From: Solea solea
Taxonomy: Eukaryota; Chordata; Actinopteri; Pleuronectiformes; Soleidae
Reading direction: 5' to 3'
DNA length: 64,000 nucleotides
Assembly (NCBI RefSeq): GCF_958295425.1
Contig: NC_081136.1
Coordinates: 22,388,890-22,452,889 of the forward strand
The notes under the pieces are model-generated. The model did no database searches. It had not been told where the DNA came from and was given only the letters and a program-made list of their open reading frames with translations. Position 1 is the stretch's first letter, and each line of letters begins with the position of its first letter. This document shows positions 48,501 to 59,123 of the stretch, in pieces. The translations under genes were made by a program, and so were the position numbers.

Positions 48501-51500
48501 CTGATTTGTTTCATAATAATCTGTGCATTATTCCCTGAAAAATGAACAAAAATGTTGAAAAAAAACCAATCTCACAATTTTAAAGACAGTGGAGAAAAAA
48601 TACTGTCTACCCAACTCATCCTTTAATTGGATCCACCCAAGGGGTGCTAAATATTGGAATATATGTGCTATATACTGTATGAAATAAATACAGACGTGAC
48701 CTAAAATGTAATGTTTGTAGAACGTGGTGATTATGCAGAGCATCACATCATCTGCATAGAGGAGAACAATAATGATAAAAAGCTGGAATATTATAGCAAA
48801 ACATTCTTTCTTGAACTTTGAAGGGCAGCAGAATACAAGCCCAACAAGGTTTCATCGTCTCTTTGAGAATAAATGAGTGAATTAATCTTTTTTTTATGTC
48901 GCCACCACTTTTACTCCCTCGTTTTCAAGTTGTGGTCATCTGCTCGCTGCATTGAGAGCAAAATTTGATTTAATTTGTGTGGTTTTTTTTGTCTGTTTAT
49001 GTTTTGTTTGAATTAAAGGACAAGACAAGTTGTAGCTTGACATATTTAATATGACTGATCTTATCTATCATTACATGTCCCAACAATGTGTTTAATATGC
49101 ATGCACGCACTGCCACGACATGCTCAAATTGTCATGACAAAAGTGAATAGGCTCTTCCTTGGACCATACTCCACTTTTCATGATAATCAGTTCAGTACTT
49201 TTTGCACAACCCTACTTACAGGCAAACAAATAGGTGGCATAAAAATCATAATCAATAGCTGTGTTTCCATCATGGTGCAGTTCAGTTTGGTACAGTATAA
49301 TATGGTGTGGAATGCAAAAATGGTCAGGCAAAAATGGAATGGTATAGGGCTGGTTATTTTGTTACTATTCCTAATGGAAAAAAATACACACCATACTGTA
49401 CCAAACCAAACCATTCCACTTGATGGAAAAGCGGCTAATGACACATGTACCTGTTGGTGTAGCCTGTGGTGCAGTGATCCATTGGGGAGGTATGGGTACA
49501 CCAGACAGTAGTGGCCCTCATCGGAAAAACAGTCCACCAGGTCTAAGATATTTGGATGCTGACACCTGTAAACATATGAGCACACTTAATATCTATCAGA
49601 CGAAAACAAAGATAAGAGATTTCAGATTTTTCTTTGATTGAGTGTCGGCACATACATGCGATGAATTTCCATTTCCTTCCTGAAGAGTTCCCACTGCTTC
49701 TTCCAGGACACACTGTTTATCTGGACAATGATGGGAAAGAAATATGTTTCCATGAGTGCACGGACTATGGACAAACAGAATATGACGTAAAAAGGAATAC
49801 GAGCTTGCAGAGGTTGACCACATGTTGGTATAGATACCAAAGCATACCAAAGACGCACTGAGAACAGATTGTGATCTGATCAGTCAAACCACCTTCTGAG
49901 GTAAACATGAGGGCATATGATATCGCATCAAACCATAACGGTGCTAACAGCTGTTCACCAGTAAACACAAAAGCAGTTCTCAAAAGAGTGATGACAGTTT
50001 CCTGTATACAACCATCTTCATCTAATTTCCCTGTACTCTTTTTTTAATTTAGTTTTTCTTTGGTGGGTTTTTTGGACCCATGCTAACCAGAGGAGAATAA
50101 AATGTGAGACAAATCAGACAAATCAGGTCTCAGAGCGAACACTAGAGCCACAGTATATGGTTTAAATGTGATTAGGTTCAAATTAAAATATAGAGAATGC
50201 AAAATATTTAGTGGCAGGGGTAACTGTAGAGTCACTGAAGTGAGGGGAGTTGTGGTTACATGGTACAATGGTTTGCACTCTGGACTCTAAATCCAGCAAT
50301 CTGAGTTCCAATCTCTATTAGTCTTTCTTTTGGGCAGCCAGTGTCCAGGAGGAATGGAATTTGGCTTGCACATCGAACACAAATGTTCTCTTTCGTGCTC
50401 TTTTTAAGCATTCACGCCGTGTGTCAAGTGTGACCGCATTTTTAGACTGGGTAGGAAAGATCCAGAAAATGTCAGAGGTGCCATTTTTGGTCATTCGCAA
50501 CTTCGCGTACAGCCCCTCATGGAACACTTACGGAAACATTCTCAGACTTCAAGTGTTTATCTGAAAGCAGCTTTCCAGTGTTTGAATCGGCAGTCACCTG
50601 TTTAAAAACCTTGACGGCGAACGTTTTATTTCCGACACACGCTCTGTAGACGCTGGCAAAGGGGCCCTCTGCGATTCTCATGTCGTGATGAAAATGGCGG
50701 GTTCCTTCTATGATGTCTCGCAGAGTGATGACACGAGGCTGCGTTTCAGAGGTGGGCGTCACTGGAGTACAGAGACATGTCTATGTTATTGCCTTTTACA
50801 CAAAGTCACATGTGCCGAGTGGAAAAGCAAGTGGGACGGCAAGGGAAATTCCGCCTAGAATAACACATTACCAGAGGAAGGTGTGAAGTCGTCCTCAACG
50901 TGTCGATGGCTCTGCGGCAAAGGTGACTCTGGAACAGAGAGTGAAGTTGAAGTTGTGTTCGCTGGCATCACACATGCAAGAGGAACCAAAAAAAAGGGAC
51001 TTTACATTTCCTCTGCTTACTATTACTACTTCTCTCCAGCCGTCAGGAACAGTCTACTCATTCACACTCATACTAGGAACCTGTCATGTCGTGCAGCAAC
51101 AATATTTATAACGCATATGAAACACAAAAACCCACATACATGAATGCTAGACTGAAGTGTAATTACAGCAGTACAAATTCTTTACAACTCATTTCTGTCA
51201 TTAGGCAGAAATGAACTTAATTATGGATTATTGATTTTAGCTTTGTTAGTTTGACCATGTGACATCATGATCATCTGGGATATTCCAGCCACCTTACACC
51301 ACATTGTAGAAATAGCGCTGTTTAATTTTTTACATTTCTGGAATTGTTTTGCATAATGAAAATGCTCACATGTGCAGTTATATTATAGTTATACATAACA
51401 CACACACATATATACTGTATATTCCTGATATGTTATATTTCCAATATGTCTATAATTTTTCCAATTTATCAACCAATATTGACTCAAATCTTGAGTGATA

Positions 51501-53047
51501 TAACACACATAGACCACAATACAATATGCAAATGAGTACACAATATATGATCTGGTATATGTGTCCATAAAACAGTATATTTACTCATATTGACAGATAG
51601 GGGATATAGCAACTGATATAAGATATACTGATCGATATATAGAATGAAATCCAGTGCATATATATTTGATTTATAGACATATAAGGGATATAATAACTAT
51701 TATAGATTGAAGGCTATAGAGTATATCTGTCAAAATGGTATTTATCCTGTCATCATTATTAAAAAAATCACAGTAATGTTGTCATTTGTCTTATGCTCAA
51801 TCATATGAGACGTATTTCACATGTGGAATTCAAATACTGTATATAATCCCATGCGTTTGCTGTAACTGACCTCGAGCTGGACTCTGAAAGAGCTGCAGAG
51901 CCCTATGATGACCCATGTCCTGCAGCACCATGAGCAGGTCCTGTACCCTGGTGTTCTGCTGAGCCCAGGACCACAGCAGCTCTCTGGTGGGGCTGCGACC
52001 CGCCGCCTCCAGACGCTCCAACATACGAACTTCTGAGTAGCTGGGAACAACGCGGACAGCTGGAGGCAAGGGATGAGGAAAAGACGCTATGTTACGTACA
52101 TATATTACTTTACACAACACCATAATATAGTGTTTATAAAGCAGTCTTCCACACAAAGTGTAATGGTTGTTTTGTAATCCCACACACAGAGACAGAGGGA
52201 GACTTTGCAAACTCCACACAGAAAAACAACTACAGACCTTGCAGAACATCTTCTGGTAACAGTGCAACACAGAGGAAAACCTGTTGCAATTTCAGTGGTT
52301 TTTTTTTTTACAATCGTAGATATTTACATAAATAAGTAAGCAAATCCTGTTTTCACTGTAACACCTTCACACAAATGTAAAGACATAATGACAAATACAA
52401 AACATATAAGAACATACTATATATGAAGACACACACGCACATGATATAGATATACTGTTGATATACATATACATACACTATGGTTATTTCACATATGTGA
52501 CATTTAAGGCAATATCATGCATGGTATTATAATGATAACAATAATAATAACAATAATAATAATAATGATAATAATAATTACCTTACTTGTATAGCACCTT
52601 TCAAAAAAAGGGCTTTGAAATACATTGTTTTATTATTTGTTTTCCTTTATTTAACCAGGAAACTCCTTAAGAACCTCTTTTTCAAGGGAGTCCTGGCCAA
52701 GAGAGGCAGCAGCAAATACAATACTATAGTGGAAGTAACTAACTTTATAACGAAGTGGCGAAATGGTAGCATCTACTTTATTTACCCTTATGTTTTGCTT
52801 TTGACAATGACTGTTGAAAACAATCAGACCTTCTGACTACAAAGCCTTTATCAACGCTTCCGTTAGCGATGTAGAGCCTCCCTCACTGTTGACCACCACG
52901 CACTCACTCGCCGTCACATATCCGGAGAAACAACCGCGCTCAGTGCTCACCTAGTGCCCGCCAGCCGAGCGTGTCTCCCCCGCAGTCCATGACTCGACAG
53001 AACCGCTCCAGCACCAGAGGAGGGACGTCGTAGAGGAAAGTGTCCAT
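42531..53047 (-). CDS. irak3: Interleukin-1 receptor-associated kinase 3 (IRAK-M), 12 exons
   Basis: Exons, 5' to 3': 53047-52951, 52059-51871, 50928-50872, 50761-50598, 49720-49656, 49565-49451, 46393-46275, 45736-45538, 44206-44144, 43943-43773, 43332-42975, 42703-42531. They join in frame to 589 aa; human IRAK3 is 596. aa 1-95 form a death domain (FLYDVPPLVLERFC, TRELLWSWAQQNTRVQDLL). The kinase-like domain has Lys165 in FAVKVFKQ, but the HRD region reads VICGNIS (Cys264, Asn266, Ser268), so the catalytic Asp is lost. DFG (284-286) is kept, whereas human has DFA. YLPEEYIRDGKLS follows. The tail has ECSQSEVTYLSD like human IRAK-M. The family limits Toll/IL-1 receptor signalling at the Myddosome. 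IRAK1, 2 and 4 fit worse. Confidence 0.95.
44014..44060. repeat. Telomere-like TTAGGG stretch
   Basis: GGGTTTAGGTTAGGGTTAGGC and neighbouring AGGGT/GGTTAGG words in irak3 intron 9. It is short and imperfect, a common simple repeat in fish. Confidence 0.5.
46975..47050. repeat. Dispersed repeat piece with CCACCAGGGGGCTG
   Basis: GTTAGCCACCAGGGGGCTGACTCC followed by AAAAAGAAGTC resembles a common fish repeat. It lies in irak3 intron 6. Confidence 0.35.
47785..47985. repeat. hAT-like repeat ending GAGAACCACTG
   Basis: Same family as 19155-19494 (GATGAGAGAGCAAATTATC, GGAATAAATCTGACTCC, CACTGTATTTTAACGTTGG, end TGAGAACCACTG). It lies in irak3 intron 6. Confidence 0.6.
49257..49436. repeat. Short MITE with AGCTG..TTTCCATCA ends
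   Basis: Left end AGCTGTGTTTCCATCATGG and right end TTGATGGAAAAGCGGCT are imperfect inverse copies. Inner GGTACAGTATAATATGGTGT is roughly inverted by ACACCATACTGTACC. AAT flanks both sides as a possible target duplication. It ends 15 bases before irak3 exon 6 at its donor side. Confidence 0.6.
50254..50324 (+). pseudogene. tRNA-Gln-like relic with CTA anticodon
   Basis: GGTTACATGGTACAATGG, then GCACTCTGGACTCTAAATCC, matches a tRNA-Gln body. The anticodon stem CTGGA (50280-50284) / TCCAG (50292-50296) encloses a 7-base loop CTCTAAA with CTA in the anticodon place. The T-loop region GAGTTCCAATCTC is kept, but the acceptor stem and part of the T stem do not pair. It is best read as a dead tRNA copy or SINE head. 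It lies in irak3 intron 4. Confidence 0.6.
50532..50597 (-). other. Possible in-frame extension of irak3 exon 4
   Basis: Past the homology-supported donor of exon 4 (CAG|GTGACTG, a weak donor), 22 more codons stay open and end at a strong donor (TCC|GTAAGTG) in the same phase. The insert would read VTADSNTGKLLSDKHLKSEN and then VS, right after the VAIK lysine. Confidence 0.4.
51380..51740. repeat. AT-rich low-complexity block with GATATA words
   Basis: Repeated GATATA, TATATG and GGGATATA-type words with no clear unit, in irak3 intron 2. Confidence 0.5.
52535..52580. repeat. ATA trinucleotide repeat
   Basis: (AAT/ATA)n run in irak3 intron 1. Confidence 0.8.
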
Positions 53048-54790
53048 CTGGTTGTGATTCTCACTGCACTGACTGTGACTGTGTGAGTGTGAGTGTGACC
53101 ACGTCCACTACTGCTGCTCTTACTCAAACGCGGAATTCCCGTTTTATCGTCAAACCGCCTACGTCATGACTGAGTCAGAGTTGTCACACACACACACACA
53201 CAATCTATCTACATAAATACAAACAAACACACATACATAGATTGTTGGGAAGATTACTTTGGAAATCTAGTTGGTTATGATAACAATTGAAAAATGTAAT
53301 AGTAGTGTAACTATTTCAATTACTTTCTCAAACTAATATAACTAATTGCATTTGATTCCATTATATACATGCATATTTGTTATTTACACAAATAATACAC
53401 TGATAACAAAACACGATGGAATGTAAATACATAATAAAACATGTGTAGCATTATATGTGTACAGAATGTGGAAAACATGATACCGTGTTGACGACAAATG
53501 TACTTTTATGTGTTCAAAAGTTTAACCATACCATAATAGTCTAACCTTTTCCAAATCTCACATAATAAAGATTGCACCACAAGGTGGCGCTTCGAGGTCA
53601 TATTTGGAAAAACTAGATCATGTTTGAGACAACAGTGGTTAGACTACATCTTACTTCCTTGTACACTGTTCTTACAGCAGCAATGATATGAAACTAAAGC
53701 TGACTTTGTCATAGGCATTACACACGCAAGGTTGGCACTTCTTCCCCATTGTATTGTATACTCTTTGCATTGTACTAAAACAACAAACGTATTACTTCAT
53801 ATAAGTGTATTGTTCTTACAATGTAGGTTATTGTAAGAAAAATATACCTATGTTCTTACAAAATTGCGTTATAACGTGAAACACAATAGTGGCATAAATA
53901 AGTAACATATATATCTCACAGGACTTGTGTTCAGATCACAGAAGGAAAGAAAAGGAAGGGACATGAAGGGAAAACAAAGACTGAGCAAACAAAACTGAAA
54001 AAATAGATAAATCACACAAATGAAAATCAGTAGTTATTTTTATTGTAATGAATAGCAGTGTCATATATTGGCTCATCCATACTCTGCAATTACATCAGGT
54101 TGTCAGACCTTTTCACAAAAAAGTCATGTTGAAGAACATTTCAAACCCCTTAAAGGTACATTTTCACACTTTTCTGACACCTTACAGCTGCGGTAAATTG
54201 CATAATTACACAAATACAGACATGATAAAAAAATAAGATTATACTCTAACTTTTTAGGTAAAGGAGATGGTAGCATACTTAATGTGCAGCACCTCTATGC
54301 ATTATGGCATGGTTGACAAACCGCTGATGACAAATATCAGTAAGTCGAAATCAAATTCAAGGACTTTTCACAACCAAATTCCCTGGAATTGAAGTGCTGT
54401 GCTGACACGGCTTAAGATGGGAGGGCAAATTGTAAGAGTCGCTTTGCACACAGTGTCCACTTTTATTGATTTGCAGCACGTTCTGCATCTGGCCAAGTGA
54501 TTGTCCTTGGGATGTTGGGCAAGCCAGTCTTTTAAATTTCCTTTTGTGAGCCAGAGATCTTGGAATTTGCATTTCCCCAGGCATCACATCATTTGCTATC
54601 TCTTACTTAAGGTTACTCACACAAAATTCAAGCCCTGTCTAATTAGGGCGATTTTCAAAAACTTTCAAGGGCCTTTTTTCATATTCACAAACTTTCAAGG
54701 TTTTTAAAGACCTGTGGGAACCCGGATCACTGATGATGAGATTGATGGTACAAAGGGAGAGGGACAAATGAATTTACAATCACATACTCT
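53048..54790. other. Intergenic between irak3 and b2m copy 1
   Basis: The first 100 bases or so are the GC-richer irak3 5' region, followed by a short AC microsatellite (53188-53203). The rest is AT-rich with no gene seen. Confidence 0.5.
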
Positions 54791-54796
54791 TTTATT
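54791..54796 (-). terminator. Distant candidate poly(A) signal of b2m copy 1
   Basis: AATAAA on the minus strand about 1.1 kb past the stop. No closer canonical hexamer was seen. Confidence 0.25.
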
Positions 54797-55621
54797 AATC
54801 CCACATATATTTGGAATAAAAGGCCCTTGCAGTGAATGTCTACATATTGATATGTTGACTACATGCCATATGAGTTAATAACATCAGCAAGTGCTCAGGT
54901 GTGAAGTCATCCTTCCCCTGGAAGAGTACTTAGTTAAAGATAATAGAGAAAAAACACTGAAAGTTAAAGATTCTTCACGATTATATACGCCATTTTTTCA
55001 ATTCAAAATGAAGGTTTTCCTGTCTATATGAATCAGCAGATATTATACAAAGCACCAGTTAAAGTAATAGTTCTTGGGTTTGTTTTTTTTTGAAGCAACA
55101 TTGTATGAGGTTAGCACAGACAGCTAGCACTGACTGTGCAGCTTGCTAAAGGAGAACATGTCTGTCAGTGAGCAGGTTCTCAACAAAGGAAATGGACACA
55201 ACACAGTTGCCATCAACTACATTAGAGTAGTTGGATTAGTTTATCTTTGTAGGGGATGACTGAATTATTATGCTATGATTTGAGGAAGACAAATTGCAAA
55301 TTCATTTCCGAGTTGGTCTACTTTTAACATCATGTCATAAGAAGTTATTTTTTCTTACTTTTCCATGTGTGCGTCCGAACGATCATCAGAAATTCACTGA
55401 TGTGATCGAAGGAGTGTTGTCATGTGGTGATTTACAGCTAGTCTAATTGGTGTGAATTTCCTGGACATCTAGCACTGTAAAAAAGTCCAGAGATAATGGC
55501 AATTCCAGATTGGCCATGGTCAACTGTCCGTACCTCATACAACAACGCTCCAACAAGCATGAACTATCCCTTTAAAACTACTATATCCTTTAAAAACATA
55601 GAGAAACCTGTTGCTGAGAGC

Positions 55622-55870
55622 TAGGGCTGCAACCTAACAATCATTTTCATAATCCATTAGCCAGTTGCTGATTTCACAAAATATTAAAATATGTTCGTTG
55701 GTGCCTCCAAAACCTGACGATGTCTTATTTTGTCCACAAACCAAAATTGTCGGGTGCTCCTCAAAGCCAAAATGGGTCTCCTCCAGACTGAGCACAACTG
55801 TGATTATCAAGCATAGGGAGGAAAGGTCATTCTCACTGTTACTGAGCAGATAACAAACAATATACTGACA
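55622..55870. repeat. Family A MITE, diverged, next to b2m copy 1
   Basis: AGGGCTGCAACCTAACAATC, then TTTTCATAATCCATTAG and TTATTTTGTCCACAAACC, matches the family. It lies just past the b2m stop, so a read-through 3' UTR would contain it. Confidence 0.6.
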
Positions 55871-55911
55871 GTAAATGTGGCACATACCTGGAACTAGGCC
55901 GAGATTATAGC

Positions 55912-57169
55912 TTAAAGATCCGATTCTGTGGAGGGAACATAAAAAACACAGAAGTGTTGAGGAAGTGGTGAGACACTATCAATGTGACATGTTCCAATGA
56001 TACTTATACAATCAATTATTTATCCATGACTTAATTAGTCGCAAACTATTTTGATAGAAACACATTTAAGGTTAGGGCAAAACTGAACAAAACTGTAAAT
56101 TTGCCAATAGACCTTTTAAATTCATGTGTATTAACGTGTGATCGATTGTAATTGATCATATCATTTGAAAACCTTGTACGTATCTGCTTTACCTATTGAA
56201 TATTATCATGGCAATGCTAACAGTACATTCAGAGCAGACTAAGACATACCCCAAACGTGCTCGACCGTTTTCTCGTTGTGGGTTACGCTGCAAGTGTATC
56301 TTGCTCCTATTTCCGGGGTGAAGTTCGCAAATTTGGTCAGGTGGTAATACCAGTTTTCCTCAAATGCCAGGTCTTGCTCTTTGAGGAGGGCCATTGGCTT
56401 GCCATCCTTCAACAGCTTGATGGAGATCATTGGTGGGTAGAAATTGGTCACGTGACAGATCAAGATGTTGGGCTTGCCATGCTCTTCTCTCGTTTGGCTA
56501 TACACCTGAACCGTGGGCGGAGCTAGGAAAAAAAACAAAAACAATCACTAAAAATTAGAGACCGTCTTAACACTGTAGATACATATGTACTATATGTATA
56601 CAAATATAATTTATTTTAATATTCCGTATTTATATAGTCTGGACTATATGGTTTGAATGTTTTTAGTTTGTATGTGTTTGGGCTGTATATCATGTTGAGT
56701 GTTCACATACAGTATGTTGAAATGACATTATAATAAAGAATAATAAAAAATAATAATAGTTCTCTATATTTACCTCCCACAGTTAATTAAAAAGATTTGT
56801 TCACAGAATCGTTGTGTCGGACATCTTGCGTATGCCTCCTCCAGTGACACTGACGAATCAGTGATTGGCAGGCTGACTTCACATGATATGATCTAACCTT
56901 TCACGTAAATTAGTTTATAGTAAGTCTATAGTAAGACACTAGTTTTCTCAAGGTTTATACGTAACTTTTACAAGGAAGGGTTCATTTGGATAATAACTTT
57001 ATACTTTACATGGACGTTGGCAGTAAGTTTGCAGTAAGTTTTGAAACCTAACACACAAGTTCCCCGTAACATGTCGAGTACAACAGGCCTATAGTCACGT
57101 ATACTTACAGATCTTCGCCAGTGAAGCGCCGATTAGAGCCAGAAGAACAACGAAGATAAATCCTCTCAT
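55912..57169 (-). CDS. b2m: Beta-2-microglobulin, copy 1, 3 coding exons
   Basis: Exons, 5' to 3': 57169-57109, 56522-56250, 55925-55912. They join to 115 aa. Signal peptide MRGFIFVVLLALIGASLA comes first, then a C1-type immunoglobulin fold with Cys43 and Cys98, SPPTVQVYS at the start and the tail WESDL. The three-exon layout with a tiny last coding exon is the standard b2m pattern. It is the MHC class I light chain, held non-covalently by the heavy chain in the ER and at the surface. It carries a sequon N87-F-T followed by Pro, which is unusual for b2m and likely poorly used. It is 45/94 identical to copy 2 in the mature part. An MHC class II or other Ig domain is ruled out by length and by the lack of a membrane segment. 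Confidence 0.94.
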
Positions 57170-57259
57170 GACGTCCCCTTTTTGTCGGACTGTACTGAAA
57201 AACGCCGTGTATATATTTTTTCAGGTAATACACACGATGTAAGTGGCAAAGACTAGCTC

Positions 57260-57273
57260 AAAACGAAAGTAAA
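57260..57273 (-). promoter_or_regulatory. ISRE-like site of b2m copy 1
   Basis: AAAACGAAAGTAAA on the plus strand (complement TTTACTTTCGTTTT), about 95 bases upstream of the start codon. It fits an interferon response element in part. A TATATATAC TATA-like box lies about 40 bases upstream of the ATG. Confidence 0.5.
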
Positions 57274-57352
57274 TCCTGGCGCTGTGTGACCGTAGCGAGT
57301 GATGAAAAGGCGGATCTGCAGCTCTCAATTTGGACAAGCAGTTGATCGTAGA

Positions 57353-57408
57353 TTAGCCAATCACAAGCAAAGAAAAAGTCGCATGACCGTGTCATCAGTT
57401 GCTAGGTA
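57353..57408 (-). promoter_or_regulatory. X/Y-box (SXY) module of b2m copy 1
   Basis: On the minus strand the X1/X2 box CCTAGCAACTGATGAC (57391-57406) is followed by an inverted CCAAT Y box GTGATTGGCTAA (57353-57364). This is the MHC enhanceosome order, bound in mammals by RFX, CREB/ATF and NF-Y and driven by NLRC5 or CIITA. CTAGG end to CCAAT end is 45 bases. Confidence 0.8.
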
Positions 57409-58596
57409 GAACACTTTCCGACATGTTGCCATGTTGTGGCGCAGTAAGTCTTTGTTAGAGCTCACTTTGGACTGTCAGCGCTTTTATTTAACATTCGTCA
57501 TATGCATTAGATACACGCAATCATAACCTAAACCATCGTTTTATCATCATTTTATGATAGTTTTATTTAAAATAAAAAGTTTGTTATTTAAAATGTCAAA
57601 CAATTAAAATGACCATACTGTAATGCTGGTTTCTTCCCCTTTACAACACTTGTCATTTGCTACACCATTATTGGGAGGGTAAAATGTGAGCGTGAAAGAC
57701 TTTTAAATGAGGCTGTGCTTGCGTTTACATGTTGAAATAGATTGAGATAACTTCTCCCCACATGTATTTTTGATTTGAAACAACAAGACACTCTTTGTAC
57801 AGCAGTGGTTTAACAGCATATGTACAATTAAACTGGTTTTATTCAACACTTCGAAATTCCTGTCTCACCAAATGACTTCTCAATTGTTTTCCCAGCAGGT
57901 GTCATTGCTGTGTTTTTCAAGGTTTTAAAGATAATGATAATGCAGACAGTCTAACCTGAAACACCTATTGGGGAGAGATGTTAAGTGTCTTACCTCTTAT
58001 TTTGGTCCTGTCCTCACACCTTAAAATTACGGTGTAAATTAACGCTATATATCTCTGTATTGTTTGGTTTCACTGAACATGCTATCGTAACTCTCAGTTT
58101 GACTTGATTTAGCTATTCATTTCAGGTAAATTTTATATTCACAAATCAATGTCCCCGTAAGGGACCTTTTGTTATTTTTATGTAATTCATACATATTGAG
58201 ATACCTTTTTAAACTTATTAAACTGTCTACTTGTGTTTTTCTTACATCTCCTGCCCTCACTTCCTGTTATGTAAAAATTGTAAATATGTAAGAAGACTGT
58301 AATATCAGGGGGAAAAAAAACATAAATAAAAACATTAATTTAAAATAAGGCTGAAACGAGCAGATTATACACGGAAATATTAGCTGTCGCACCAATCTTT
58401 AAATATAATGTTAAAAAAACAACTCAAAACTCGTCTCAGGTCAAACTTTCATCTGTCAGAGCCCTGACGAATTAATACTGGGCCAGTTATTGACATGTCT
58501 ACATATTACTTTAATTGTTGCCATTTTCTACTAAATAGATAAATATTACTATAATGATAGAGACAAAGAGATAAAGACACATTTATAAGACAGTTA
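57409..58596. other. Intergenic between the b2m copies
   Basis: AT-rich, no gene seen. It separates the X box of copy 1 from the 3' end of copy 2. Confidence 0.5.
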
Positions 58597-58602
58597 TTTA
58601 TT
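58597..58602 (-). terminator. Candidate poly(A) signal of b2m copy 2
   Basis: AATAAA on the minus strand about 520 bases past the stop of copy 2. It gives a b2m-like 3' UTR length. Confidence 0.45.
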
Positions 58603-59123
58603 CAAAAGTGAGAGAACACACTCATATTATCTGGTCCAGAAAATAACATGTCATTAACAAGACCAGTTAACCCAATTTTAATCGGTGAAATAGTGTCAAA
58701 CTGTCAAGAGGCTAAATAAACAAGCACATTTTATGATTTTAACCAAATATAAAACAAATTTAAAACATCAAAGCTGGAAAACATAAAACAGTGATGAATT
58801 ACAAAGGACTGACAGTTCCTACTTTCTCTCATAAATGACATAAGTGTTGAAAATTTACATTCCCCCTACTGTGATATTGATATTTTGTTTTGTGGATAAA
58901 GTGGAGCCAGAAGAATCTTGATATTTTGTAATCCTGTAGATTGAAGATTTGAAGAGTGAATTTGAGTCAAACCCCCTGACATCCCTTTCAGAAAGAGAGG
59001 AAAAAAAAATGACATGACAATGGCGATTCCATTGGAAAAATCATCTGGCCGAGTGGTAGCCCAGCTTCACTGACACCAAATGGATGAAGAAGTGAATTTG
59101 CCAGGCTGGAACTTTGCTCATCC

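Noticed and set aside
42531..53047. IRAK1, IRAK2 or IRAK4 as identity
   Set aside because: The catalytic loop ICGNIS, the TRELLWSWAQ death domain wording and the ECSQSEV tail match IRAK3 only.
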